A stretch of DNA of 61,177 bases from assembly GCF_013870525.1 (NCBI RefSeq), contig NZ_JACBXD010000047.1:1-61177 (forward strand), in the 5' to 3' direction. Position 1 is the first letter of the stretch. The number at the start of each line of letters is the position of its first letter. This DNA comes from Amycolatopsis pittospori (lineage in GTDB: Bacteria; Actinomycetota; Actinomycetes; Mycobacteriales; Pseudonocardiaceae). Of this stretch, positions 7,134 through 15,874 are shown in pieces. The notes beneath the pieces were generated by a model, which saw nothing but the letters and a program-made list of their open reading frames with translations, was not told the DNA's origin and made no database searches. The position numbers were made by a program, and so were the translations under genes.

Positions 7134-9713
7134 ATGTCACGACTGCTCGCCGTTCTCTTACTGGCCCTGCTCGCCGTGCCGGCACCCGCGCACGCGGCGC
7201 CCGGCCGCTGGCTGATCGCGGGTCCGTCGTCGCTCACCGCGGACGTCTCGCTGGACGGTGGCACCCTGAAGTTCGGCGTCTCGCGTGCGGGCCGCACGGT
7301 GCTCCCGGCGCGGCCGGTCGGCCTTCGCACCACGGAAGCAGACCTCACCCGTGGGCTCCGGCCGTTGGGCCGCACGGACCGGATCGTCACCGAGCGGTAC
7401 ACGATGACGACCGGGAAACGCCTCCAGCGCGCGACGACGATGAGCGAGACCAAGCTTGCCTTCGAGGGCGACGGCGGCGCGCGTCTGGATCTCATCGTCC
7501 GCGTCGCGCCGGACGGGGTCGCGTACCGCTACGTCGTACCCGGCCCGGTGACCGTCACCGGCGAGGCGTCGTCGTTCGCGCTCCCGGCGGACGCGCCGGC
7601 CTGGCTGCTGCCCTACAACGCCTGGTACGAGGCGAATCGGACGCGCACCACGGCGGGTGCCGCGCAGGGCGAGTTCGGCTATCCGTCGCTGTTCCGGGTG
7701 GGCGCGGACCACGTCCTGCTCACCGAGTCCGATGTGGACGGACGTTATCCGGGAAGCCGGTTGCGGCACACCGACGGCGACTACCAGGTCGCGCTCGCGG
7801 ACCCGCAGGTCGTCTCCGCCGGCGAACTGAAGACTCCTTGGCGCACGGCGATCATCGGCGATCTCGCGACGGTCGGTACTTCGACCCTCGTCGACGACCT
7901 AGCGCCGTCGTCCAAGCTCGCCGACACGTCGTGGATCGAACCCGGCAAGGTCGCGTGGTCGTGGCTGAGCGAGCATTCGAGCCCGGGGAACTACGAGCGG
8001 CAAAAACAGTACGTCGACTTCGCCGCGCGTCACGGCTGGCAGTACGTGCTCGTCGACGAAGGCTGGAGCGCGACCTGGGTCCCGGAGCTCATCCGGTACG
8101 CCCGCGCGCGGGGCGTCGAGATCCTGCTGTGGTTCCGGTGGACCGACCTCGACACCCGGCAGGAGCGGAATTCCGTACTCCCCAAGGTGAAGCAGTGGGG
8201 TGCGAAGGGCGTCAAACTCGACTTCATGGAGTCCGACTCCCGCGAGCGGTACCAGTGGTACGACGCGGTGCTCGCCAAAACCGCCGAACTGCGGCTGATG
8301 GTGAACTTCCACGGCTCGACGATCCCGCACGGACTGGCCAGGACGTGGCCGCACGTGATGACGATGGAAGCCGTGCGCGGCGCGGAGAACTACCCGCCCG
8401 TGGCGAACAACCCGGTCCAGTTCTTCACCCGCAACGTGGCCGGTTCGATGGACTACACGCCGGTTTCGCTGGAGGTCGGGACGAAGGAGGCGTCGATCGC
8501 GCACGAGGTCGCGCTGCCGGTCGTCTACGAATCCGGCTGGACGCATTTCGCGGACGGACCCGAGGCCTACGAACGACATCCGGAGGCACTGCGCTATCTC
8601 GACCAGGTGCCGACGGTCTGGGACGAGACCCGGCTGCTGAGCGGTGATCCCGACTCCGGCGCGACGGTGGCGCGGCGCAACGGCGAGCGGTGGTTCGTAG
8701 GCGGGATCTCCACCGGCGACGCCAGGACCGTGCGGACGCCGCTGGGGTTCCTCGGCGGCGGCCAGTGGCTCGTCGAGACGGTCCGCGACTCCGCCGCGCC
8801 GCGAGGCGACGTCGTGCGGGACAGGCAGGTGCTGCGGTCGTCGGACGCGCTTTCGGTTTCCGTGCCGCGCGACGGCGGGTTCGCCGTGATCGCCTGCCGC
8901 TACCGCCCCGGGCTGACGACCTGCGACCAGCCGATCACCCGGGTCCCGGCCACCACACTGACCGTGTCACCGGATCAGACCGACGTGCCGAAGGGCTCGT
9001 CGTTCGAGGTCACGGCCTCGTTCACCAGCACAGCCGACGTCCGGGACGTGGTGTTCCGCGCCGCTCCCCCGGCCGGCTGGACGGTCACCGGCGCGCCGGT
9101 GACGCGGAACCTGCTGCGTGCGGGCGAGACGATCACGGGCCGTTGGACCGTGCGAGCGGGCGACGATGTCCCGGTCGGACTGACCGAGGTGCCGGTCTTC
9201 GCCGAATTCCGCGCGCGGCAACGGCAGGTCCACACCGAGAAGGCGGTGCGGGCGTTCGTGCCACCGCCCACGCCGTCCGGCACCCCGTTCGTGAGCGACC
9301 TGCCGTTCATGAGCGAGAGCAACGGCTGGGGGCCGGTCGAACGCGACCGGTCGAACGGCGAGAACAACGGCGGCGACGGCCAGGCGCTCACCATCGGCGG
9401 CGTCGCCTACGCGAAGGGCGTCGGCGTGCACGCGCCGTCCGAACTTTCGGTGTACCTCGGCCGCGCCTGCCGCTCCCTCACCGCGTCGATCGGCCTCGAC
9501 GACGAGACCACCGAACCCGGTTCGGTCGTCTTCCAGGTCGTCGGCGACGGAAGGATGTTGTACGACAGCGGAATCGTGCGCAAGGGTGCGGCGTTACCGA
9601 TCAACGTCGACACCGCCGGTGTCCGGATGGTCGCCCTGCGAGTGACCGACGGCGGCGACGGACGGAACTTCGATCATGCCGACTGGGCGGAGGCAAGACT
9701 GACATGCGCGTGA
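7134..9713 (+). CDS. Secreted glycoside hydrolase family 97 enzyme with NPCBM module
   Basis: Extracellular alpha-glycosidase, 859 aa. A Sec signal peptide (about residues 1-22, ending APAHA) precedes the GH97 N-terminal beta-domain (to about 260), a TIM barrel (WSWLSEHSSPGN, GWQYVLVDEGWSA, GVKLDFMESD) and a GH97 C-terminal domain to about 600. A NEW3-like beta domain follows (to about 720), then an NPCBM carbohydrate-binding module to the end (GVAYAKGVGVHAPSEL). D363 in KLDFM is placed like the nucleophile of retaining GH97 alpha-galactosidases and E412 could be the acid/base; this is inference. Start ATG follows GGAGG at 7121-7125. Codons 9 and 821 are TTA, the first inside the signal peptide, so expression may depend on the rare leucyl tRNA. 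The 3' end overlaps the next gene by 10 bases. Confidence 0.9.
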   Translation: MSRLLAVLLLALLAVPAPAHAAPGRWLIAGPSSLTADVSLDGGTLKFGVSRAGRTVLPARPVGLRTTEADLTRGLRPLGRTDRIVTERYTMTTGKRLQRATTMSETKLAFEGDGGARLDLIVRVAPDGVAYRYVVPGPVTVTGEASSFALPADAPAWLLPYNAWYEANRTRTTAGAAQGEFGYPSLFRVGADHVLLTESDVDGRYPGSRLRHTDGDYQVALADPQVVSAGELKTPWRTAIIGDLATVGTSTLVDDLAPSSKLADTSWIEPGKVAWSWLSEHSSPGNYERQKQYVDFAARHGWQYVLVDEGWSATWVPELIRYARARGVEILLWFRWTDLDTRQERNSVLPKVKQWGAKGVKLDFMESDSRERYQWYDAVLAKTAELRLMVNFHGSTIPHGLARTWPHVMTMEAVRGAENYPPVANNPVQFFTRNVAGSMDYTPVSLEVGTKEASIAHEVALPVVYESGWTHFADGPEAYERHPEALRYLDQVPTVWDETRLLSGDPDSGATVARRNGERWFVGGISTGDARTVRTPLGFLGGGQWLVETVRDSAAPRGDVVRDRQVLRSSDALSVSVPRDGGFAVIACRYRPGLTTCDQPITRVPATTLTVSPDQTDVPKGSSFEVTASFTSTADVRDVVFRAAPPAGWTVTGAPVTRNLLRAGETITGRWTVRAGDDVPVGLTEVPVFAEFRARQRQVHTEKAVRAFVPPPTPSGTPFVSDLPFMSESNGWGPVERDRSNGENNGGDGQALTIGGVAYAKGVGVHAPSELSVYLGRACRSLTASIGLDDETTEPGSVVFQVVGDGRMLYDSGIVRKGAALPINVDTAGVRMVALRVTDGGDGRNFDHADWAEARLTCA

Positions 9714-10927
9714 AGAACCTTGTGGTGGCAGGGATCCTGCTGCTGGGAGTGGTACCTGGGGCCGCCGCGGCGGCCCCAGCGGGACAAGACCAGGTCGCGA
9801 CCGCCGCGGCGACGACCGGCTGGGTCGGCACCTGGTCCGCGGCGCCCGCGGCCGGGGTCGCCGGGACCGACAACGGCTACCCGAACTTCTCGATCCGCAA
9901 CATCGTGCACACCAGCGCCGGCGGACGCGAGGTGCGCGTGCGGCTGTCCAACGCCTTCGGCCGCACCCCGGTGCTGTTCGGGCGGGTGACCGTCGCGGTC
10001 GCCGCCGGCCCGGACACCGCGCAGGCGGTCCCCGGCACGATGCGCACACTGACCTTCGGCGGCGACAAGGAGGTCACCGTCCCACCGGGCGCCGACATCG
10101 TCAGCGACGGCGCGGCGCTGGCCGTACCCAGGGACGGCGACCTGCTGGTGACCACGTACACGCCGACGCCGTCCGGGCCGGTCACCTATCACCCGCTCAC
10201 GATGCAGAACTCGTACTTCACCCGTGACGGCGACAAGGCGGCCGACGAATCTGCGGCGGCGTTCCCGGAGAAGACCACGGTGTGGCACTACGTGTCCGGC
10301 GTGGACGTCCGGGGACCGGGTCTGCAGGGCAGCGTCGTCGCGATCGGCGACTCGATCACCGACGGCGCCATCTCGACCTGGGGCGCGAACCTGCGCTGGC
10401 CCGACCAGCTCGCCGACAAGATCAGCCGGAATCTCGGCGTGCTCAACGCCGGGATCAGCGGGAACCGGCTGCTGCTCGACGGCGGCAACTATGGGGTGAA
10501 CGCGCTCGCGCGGCTCGACCGGGACGTGCTGAACCAGTCCGGTGTGCGGACGGCGATCGTGTTCGAGGGCATCAACGACATCCAGCAGACCCCGCATCAG
10601 GCCGATCCGAACAAGATCATCTCGGCGCTCAAGCAGATCGCGACGCGGGCGCACGACCGCGGCCTGCGGGTGCTCGGCGCGACGATCACGCCGTGGAAGG
10701 GCTGGGTTTCGTACACCCCCGAACTCGAGGAGACCCGGCAGGCGGTCAACCGGTTCATCCGGACCAGCCGGCTCTTCGACGGGTTCATCGACTTCGACGC
10801 GGTGATCCGCGATCCCGCCGACCCGCAGCGGATCAAGCCGGAGTACGACTCGGGCGATCACCTCCACCCCGGCGACAAGGGTTTCACGGCCATGGCGGAC
10901 GCCGTCCCGCTGCACCGGCTGAGGTAG
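9704..10927 (+). CDS. Secreted SGNH/GDSL-type hydrolase
   Basis: Secreted esterase of the SGNH superfamily, 407 aa, with a signal peptide (about 1-23, LVVAGILLLGVVPGAAAAAP). The four blocks are visible: GDSITDG with nucleophile S217, the Gly of NAGISGNRLL, Asn in FEGINDIQQ, and the D/H pair in SGDHLHPGDKGF near the C-terminus. The N-terminal half (WVGTWSAAPA onwards) is the beta-sandwich found in carbohydrate-esterase-like members. ATG 9704 lies ten bases inside the 3' end of the GH97 gene, in another frame, so the two are co-transcribed and probably coupled. The pairing suggests joint breakdown of an acylated polysaccharide outside the cell. Confidence 0.88.
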   Translation: MRVKNLVVAGILLLGVVPGAAAAAPAGQDQVATAAATTGWVGTWSAAPAAGVAGTDNGYPNFSIRNIVHTSAGGREVRVRLSNAFGRTPVLFGRVTVAVAAGPDTAQAVPGTMRTLTFGGDKEVTVPPGADIVSDGAALAVPRDGDLLVTTYTPTPSGPVTYHPLTMQNSYFTRDGDKAADESAAAFPEKTTVWHYVSGVDVRGPGLQGSVVAIGDSITDGAISTWGANLRWPDQLADKISRNLGVLNAGISGNRLLLDGGNYGVNALARLDRDVLNQSGVRTAIVFEGINDIQQTPHQADPNKIISALKQIATRAHDRGLRVLGATITPWKGWVSYTPELEETRQAVNRFIRTSRLFDGFIDFDAVIRDPADPQRIKPEYDSGDHLHPGDKGFTAMADAVPLHRLR

Positions 10928-10987
10928 CGATATTGAGGGCTGCGCGAGGCCGTCGCGTGGGGCACGATGAGCTGATGGCGATCAGGA

Positions 10988-12373
10988 ATGGCTAGCGGCG
11001 ACAGCGGTACCCGCGCGACGGCTCGGTTGGTCCGGTTCGCCGAGCACGAAGCGCGGGCGGAAGCGCTCCGGGCTCAGCTGGCCGGTCTCCACGGAACGAT
11101 CCGGCTCGCGAAGCGGACGTCGAACCTGTTCCGGTCGCGGGCGGCGACGAGCACACCCGGATTGGACGTCTCGGGTTTCACACACGTGCTCGACGTCGAC
11201 CCGCTGGCGCGGACGGCCGACGTCGAGGGCATGGTCACCTACGAGCAGCTGGTGGACGCGACCCTGCCCCACGGACTGATGCCGCTGGTCGTCCCGCAGC
11301 TCAAGACGATCACGCTGGGCGGCGCGGTGACCGGCCTCGGTATCGAGTCGTCGTCGTTCCGCAACGGCCTCGTGCACGAATCGGTGCTGGAGATGGACCT
11401 GCTCACCGGCGACGGCCGCATCGTCGTCGCACGGGCGGACAACGAGCACAGCGACCTGTTCCACGGCTTCCCGAACTCCTACGGGACGCTCGGCTACGCG
11501 CTGCGGCTGAAGATCGAACTGGAACCGGTGAAGCCGTACGTGCGGCTCGACCACATCCGGTACGACGACACCGAGGAGTACTTCGCGGCGCTCGGCGAGG
11601 CGTGCCGCGAGGGCTCGGCCGACTTCGTGGACGGGACCGTCTTCGGACCGGGCGAGCAGTACCTGACGCTGGGCACGTTCACCACGTCCGCGCCCGCGAC
11701 CAGCGATTACACCTGGCTCGACATCTACTACAAGTCGATCCGCGAACGCGGGACCGACCACCTGGGCGTGCGGGACTACCTGTGGCGCTGGGACACGGAC
11801 TGGTTCTGGTGCTCACGGGCGTTCGGCGTGCAGAGCCGGCTCCCCCGGCTGCTGCTGGGCAGGCGGCTGCTGCGGTCGTCGGTCTACTGGAAACTGGTGG
11901 CGCTCGACCGCAGGTTCGGGATCGCCGCGAAACTCCTCAAGCTTCGGCGGCTTCCGCCGGAGGAGACCGTCGTCCAGGACATCGAGGTGCCGCTTTCACG
12001 CGCCGCGGAGTTCCTGGACTTCTTCCGCCGCGAGATCCCGATCAGCCCGATCTGGGTCTGCCCGCTGAAGCAGCGGCCGGGCGGCGTGAACTCGCCGCTG
12101 TACCAAATGGACCCCGAAACGCTCTACGTCAATTTCGGGTTCTGGTCCGCGGTGCCGCTGGACCCCGGAGAGGGACCCGATACGCACAATCGGCTGATCG
12201 AGGCCGAAGTGACCCGGCTCGGCGGGCGGAAGTCGCTGTACTCCGACAGTTTCTACGAGGAAGACGAATTCTGGCGGCTCTACAACGGTGACGCCTACCG
12301 GAAACTGAAGACGGCCTACGACCCGGACGGCCGCCTCCTCGACCTGTACGCGAAATGCGTGCGGCGGCGGTGA
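10988..12373 (+). CDS. FAD-binding oxidoreductase, candidate 10-methylene fatty-acyl reductase
   Basis: Flavoprotein with a PCMH/VAO-type FAD-binding domain, 461 aa. The FAD fold is visible from about residue 50: a beta-strand segment (VLDVDPLARTADVEGMVTYE), the PP-loop-like VPQLKTITLGGAVTGLGIES and FRNGLVHESVLEMDLLTGDG. The C-terminal half is of the DWARF1/DIMINUTO-like type. It is 27 bases upstream of a cyclopropane-synthase-like methyltransferase on the same strand. In mycobacteria and relatives, pairs of this kind (BfaA/BfaB, TmsA/TmsB) convert oleoyl chains to 10-methylstearoyl (tuberculostearic) chains, the methyltransferase making a 10-methylene intermediate and the flavoenzyme reducing it. 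The assignment here rests on family and pairing. The ribosome site is weak (AGGA directly before ATG), so the start is less certain. Confidence 0.85.
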   Translation: MASGDSGTRATARLVRFAEHEARAEALRAQLAGLHGTIRLAKRTSNLFRSRAATSTPGLDVSGFTHVLDVDPLARTADVEGMVTYEQLVDATLPHGLMPLVVPQLKTITLGGAVTGLGIESSSFRNGLVHESVLEMDLLTGDGRIVVARADNEHSDLFHGFPNSYGTLGYALRLKIELEPVKPYVRLDHIRYDDTEEYFAALGEACREGSADFVDGTVFGPGEQYLTLGTFTTSAPATSDYTWLDIYYKSIRERGTDHLGVRDYLWRWDTDWFWCSRAFGVQSRLPRLLLGRRLLRSSVYWKLVALDRRFGIAAKLLKLRRLPPEETVVQDIEVPLSRAAEFLDFFRREIPISPIWVCPLKQRPGGVNSPLYQMDPETLYVNFGFWSAVPLDPGEGPDTHNRLIEAEVTRLGGRKSLYSDSFYEEDEFWRLYNGDAYRKLKTAYDPDGRLLDLYAKCVRRR

Positions 12374-12400
12374 TCGGGTCCGGGAAGAAGAGAGACGAAC

Positions 12401-13663
12401 ATGGCTGAGACGACGCCCGTCGGGAAGATCTTCGAGCGGTTGCTCGGCCCGAGCGCCGAAGTTTCCATCACGGCGTATGACGGGAGCAAGAGCGGTCCGG
12501 CCGACGCCCCGGTGTCGATCCAGGTGCGGTCGCCGCTGGCGCTGACGTACCTGATGTCGTCGCCGGGAGACCTCGGCCTCGCGCGGGCGTACGTCGCCGG
12601 CGCGCTCGATGTGGACGGTGACCTCTACTCGGCACTGCGCGCGCTGGTGGCCCAGGTCGATCAGCTCAGCTCCGCGGATCGCCTGTGGCTGCTGCGCAAA
12701 CTCGGCCGCACGCATCTGCGCCGCGTCGCGCCGCCCGCCGAGGAACTGCCGAACCGCTTCAAACGCGGCCTCGACGGACTGCGGCATTCCAAGGCGCGGG
12801 ACAGCAACGCGATCTCGAACCACTACGACGTCTCGAACCGTTTCTACGAACTGGTGCTCGGCCCGTCGATGGCCTACACCTGCGCCGCCTACCCGTCGGC
12901 CGACGCGTCGCTCGAAGAGGCTCAGGCGCACAAATTCGACCTGGTGTGCCGGAAACTCGACCTCAAACCAGGGATGCGGCTGCTGGACGTCGGCTGTGGC
13001 TGGGGTGGGATGGTCGAGCACGCGGTCGCGCACTACGGCGTCGAGGCGCTCGGCGTCACCCTTTCCCGCGAACAGGCACAGTGGGCACAGAAGGACATCG
13101 TCACGAAGGGTCTCGCGGACCGGGCCGAAGTTCGGCACCTCGACTACCGCGACGTCACGGAGACGGATTTCGACGCGGTGTCGTCGATCGGGCTCACCGA
13201 GCATATCGGCGCCCGGAACCTGCCGTCGTACTTCCGTTTCCTCGCCGGGAAACTGAAGCCGCACGGACGCCTGTTGAACCACTGCATCACCAACCCGGAC
13301 ACCTCCGTCGCGCATCGTTCGCGCGGGTTCATCGACCGGTACGTGTTCCCCGACGGCGAACTGGAATCGGTCGGCGAGATCGCCACCGCGATGCACGACT
13401 CCGGCCTGGAAGTGCGGCATTCGGAGAACCTCCGCGAGCACTACGCCACCACCCTCGGCGCGTGGTGCGCCAACCTCGACGCGAACTGGGACGAGGCCGT
13501 CGCCGAAGCCGGCGCCGGGCGGAGCCGGGTCTGGGCGCTGTACATGGCCGCGTGCCGGCTCGCCTTCGAACGACGGGAGATCGAACTGCACCAGGTGCTC
13601 GGGGTGAAGGTCGGCCCGGACGGGGACTCGGGCATGCCGCTGCGGCCGGACTGGGGCGTGTAG
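12401..13663 (+). CDS. Cyclopropane-fatty-acid-synthase-family SAM methyltransferase
   Basis: SAM-dependent methyltransferase acting on unsaturated acyl chains of phospholipids, 420 aa. An N-terminal helical domain (1-120) is followed by the Rossmann methyltransferase core with motif I LLDVGCGWGGMVEHA, the family segment FYELVLGPSMAYTCAAYPS, and HLDYRDVTETDFDAVSSIGL leading to TEHIG. The length is typical. It is co-directional with the FAD oxidoreductase gene just upstream. Together they match the two enzymes that make 10-methyl branched fatty acids in several actinomycetes. True cyclopropane synthesis is the main alternative; the paired flavoenzyme favours methyl-branching. Confidence 0.88.
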   Translation: MAETTPVGKIFERLLGPSAEVSITAYDGSKSGPADAPVSIQVRSPLALTYLMSSPGDLGLARAYVAGALDVDGDLYSALRALVAQVDQLSSADRLWLLRKLGRTHLRRVAPPAEELPNRFKRGLDGLRHSKARDSNAISNHYDVSNRFYELVLGPSMAYTCAAYPSADASLEEAQAHKFDLVCRKLDLKPGMRLLDVGCGWGGMVEHAVAHYGVEALGVTLSREQAQWAQKDIVTKGLADRAEVRHLDYRDVTETDFDAVSSIGLTEHIGARNLPSYFRFLAGKLKPHGRLLNHCITNPDTSVAHRSRGFIDRYVFPDGELESVGEIATAMHDSGLEVRHSENLREHYATTLGAWCANLDANWDEAVAEAGAGRSRVWALYMAACRLAFERREIELHQVLGVKVGPDGDSGMPLRPDWGV

Positions 13664-13763
13664 AACGAGTGACCGTCGTCACTGCCGGCCAGGTCGTGGC
13701 AACCTGCAGCACCCCTGAACGCCTTCAAGCTCAGGAACGACCATCACCGAAACTGGGGACCAG

Positions 13764-14579
13764 ATGAAGAGACTTTCCGTCATCCTGACCGCGATGCTGG
13801 CGGTACTAGCGTTGACGTCCGCCGCTCCCGCCGGGGCGACCGCCCGCTTCGACAAGGAACTTCGAACGCGTATCGCCAAAGCCCAGGCGTACGCCGACAG
13901 CAGGCCCGGGGACACCGGGATCGTCCTCCGGGATCGATGGACCGGCGCGGTCTACCGGAGCGCGGCGGCGGGGACCCTCATCTGGGCCTGCTCCACTCCG
14001 AAACTGGCCATGGTCGTCGACCTGTTGCTGCGCAACGATTCCGGGGCGGTCCAGTTGACCGCCGAAGACCGGGACCTGATGCACCGGATGCTCAACTCCA
14101 GCGACGACGCCGCCGCGCATACGTTGTGGACCCGGTACGGCGGGGAGGCCGAGTTCGCGAAGCGGTTCCCGTCCTACGGGATGACCGACATGCGGTTCAC
14201 CGACCAGCACCCGCACCACTGGGGCTGGATCCTGACCACCGCGAACGACCTGGACCGGCTGGTCAACTACGTGCTCACCCGGCTTCCCCGGCAGCACCGC
14301 GACTACATCGTCCGCGAGATGCGGACCGTCGACGTCAACCAGCAGTGGGGAGTCTGGGGCGCCGGCGCCGCCGCGCGGCCGGGGAACAAGGACGGCTGGT
14401 CCGACGACAACGACGACGGTTCCTGGATCATGAACTCGGTCGGCTTCGTCGGGCCGCACGAGCGGTACACCCTTGCCCTGATGAACAACACGAAGGTCAT
14501 CCAGAACGGTTTCGAAACCGGCCAGGAGACCACGACCAAGATCAGCGAAATCCTGTTCAAGGGCTACTTCGGGGACTGA
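13764..14579 (+). CDS. Secreted serine hydrolase, beta-lactamase-like
   Basis: Secreted penicillin-binding/class A beta-lactamase-like serine hydrolase, 271 aa. The signal peptide covers about residues 1-27 (ending APAGATA). The SxxK motif is S77-T-P-K80, followed by a conserved hydrophobic helix. NSSDDAA (S113 region) takes the place of the SDN/SxN loop, and NKDGW near residue 213 may stand for the K[TS]G strand, where the T/S is replaced by D. The altered second and third motifs argue against an efficient beta-lactamase and suggest an acyl-hydrolase of unknown substrate. A GGGG stretch lies five bases before ATG. It stands alone, about 100 bases after the methyltransferase. Confidence 0.8.
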   Translation: MKRLSVILTAMLAVLALTSAAPAGATARFDKELRTRIAKAQAYADSRPGDTGIVLRDRWTGAVYRSAAAGTLIWACSTPKLAMVVDLLLRNDSGAVQLTAEDRDLMHRMLNSSDDAAAHTLWTRYGGEAEFAKRFPSYGMTDMRFTDQHPHHWGWILTTANDLDRLVNYVLTRLPRQHRDYIVREMRTVDVNQQWGVWGAGAAARPGNKDGWSDDNDDGSWIMNSVGFVGPHERYTLALMNNTKVIQNGFETGQETTTKISEILFKGYFGD

Positions 14580-14587
14580 CCCCCGCC

Positions 14588-14919
14588 GGCTCGTGAGTGA
14601 TTTGGGTCGTTCTAACCGCCCTTACCACTCACGAGCCCCCTGACCGACTACGGCGCGGCGCCCTGGCCACCCGCGCTGCTGGTGCACGTTGACGACCCAT
14701 AAGTCCGTGAAGGCCTCCTTCCCTACTTTCAGGTTAGGGAAGGAGGCCTTCACGGACCGAACCTACTGCCCACCGCAGCCAGCACCCAGTGGCACCTAAA
14801 ACCCGGTTGGCCCTAACCGCCTTCACCACACGACCAAGCCGGGCCGGGTCGGTGCTTTCGCGTGACCCGTAGGTACCTAAGACACGGTTGGCCCTAACGA
14901 CCCAAATCACTCACGAGCC
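14588..14919. repeat. Split outer palindrome, TCGTGAGTG family, enclosing other repeats
   Basis: The 24-base arm 14588-14611 (GGCTCGTGAGTGATTTGGGT then CGTT) is a perfect reverse complement of 14896-14919. The same arm sequence (23 bases shared in part) forms a compact hairpin with a 2-base loop at 59807-59854. Here the arms are 284 bases apart. The left arm also pairs partly with CACTCACGAGCC at 14626-14637, so a short local hairpin is possible too. Confidence 0.85.
14703..14757. repeat. Palindromic intergenic repeat, GTCCGTGAAGGCCTCCTT family (copy 2)
   Basis: Perfect 23-base inverted repeat: arms 14703-14725 and 14735-14757, loop 9 bases. The first 18 bases are identical to the copies at 6525 and 56923. 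The loop-proximal stem is CCCTA, as in the first copy, while the third copy has GAGGGA with matching changes on the other arm. Confidence 0.9.
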
Positions 14920-14931
14920 CCACCTGCGCGT

Positions 14932-15804
14932 TCACCCCTCCACTATCACCAAGTCCAGCCCCTGCAACCGTTCCCGGTCCGCGATGACGTCGATCTCGGT
15001 GATCTTCCCGTCCTCGAAAGCGAACGCGAGTACCACCGAAGGCCGTCCCTCGTCGGCCATCACGAGACCGATGCCGCCGTTCACCAGCGCGAGTCGCGTG
15101 ACCTGCGCCCGCACGGACGCCGCGGCCGCACCGCGGGCCACCACACCGGCGCCTTGCAGGAAGATCGGTGCGCGCGAGGGGCCGGCGGCCTTGTCGGCGC
15201 GGAGGACGACCTCGGGATGGAGTAGTTCGAGGAGTGCTTCGAAGTCGCCGCCCCGGGCGGCGGCCAGGTAGGCGTCGACGACCTGGCGGCGTCGGGAGAG
15301 GTCGGGTTCCGCGGCGGCGGAGCGGCCTTGCACCCGGCGGCGGGCGCGGCTCGCGAGTTGCCGTGCCGCGGCCGGGGTGCGGTCGATCAGTGGGGCGATC
15401 TCGTCGAACGGGACCGCGAACATGTCGTGCAGGACGAACGCGAGTCGTTCGGCGGGTGCCAGGGTTTCCAGGACCACCAGCATCGCCAGCCCGACGGAGT
15501 CGGCCAGCAGGGCCTCCTGGGCGGGATCCTCGGAGCCGGCGGGCTCTTCGGATACGGCGTCGAGCGGCTCTTCCCGCCGGTGGTCGCGGGAGCGCAGCAC
15601 GTTCAGGCACACCCGCGCCACCACCGTGGTCAGCCAGCCGCCGAGGTTCTCGATCTCCGCCGCGTCGGTCCGGTCGAGCCGCAGCCATGTGTCCTGGACG
15701 GCGTCTTCGGCCTCGCCGGCCGAACCCAGCATCCGGTACGCCACCGCGCGCAACCGCGTCCGGTGTTCCTCGAACCGTTCCGTCAGCCGATCCCGCTCGT
15801 CCAC
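14932..15804 (-). CDS. ECF sigma factor of the SigJ/ECF41 type with SnoaL-like C-terminal domain
   Basis: RNA polymerase sigma factor, 290 aa. Sigma region 2 (about residues 8-75: FEEHRTRLRAVAYRMLGSAG, EAEDAVQDTWLRL) and region 4 (about 110-165: LAPAERLAFVLHDMFAVPFD, EIAPLIDRTPAAARQLASRA) are clear. They are followed by a roughly 110-residue NTF2/SnoaL-like domain ending in DGKITEIDVIADRERL, diagnostic for ECF41. In this group the C-terminal extension controls sigma activity in place of a separate anti-sigma factor. The usual partner, a carboxymuconolactone decarboxylase or oxidoreductase gene, is not adjacent here. The GTG start follows GAGGAG at five bases. Confidence 0.9.
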   Translation of the reverse strand: MDERDRLTERFEEHRTRLRAVAYRMLGSAGEAEDAVQDTWLRLDRTDAAEIENLGGWLTTVVARVCLNVLRSRDHRREEPLDAVSEEPAGSEDPAQEALLADSVGLAMLVVLETLAPAERLAFVLHDMFAVPFDEIAPLIDRTPAAARQLASRARRRVQGRSAAAEPDLSRRRQVVDAYLAAARGGDFEALLELLHPEVVLRADKAAGPSRAPIFLQGAGVVARGAAAASVRAQVTRLALVNGGIGLVMADEGRPSVVLAFAFEDGKITEIDVIADRERLQGLDLVIVEG

Positions 15805-15874
15805 CGCACTCCTCGCTCCCGCAGAACCCCGGTCACATTTAACGACCCGCGGGAAGCGACGGTTGTGACAGGGC

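Larger units (their letters stand above)
14580..14931. other. Intergenic region of 352 bases filled with palindromic repeats, no gene seen
   Basis: The gap between the convergent serine hydrolase and ECF sigma genes contains no credible coding frame. It holds the composite palindrome 14588-14919, the complete inner palindrome 14703-14757, and two related direct copies of a segment with core GGTTGGCCCTAAC (about 14804-14816 and 14886-14898) whose flanks also match in part (CCTAAAACCC and CCTAAGACAC). Confidence 0.8.
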
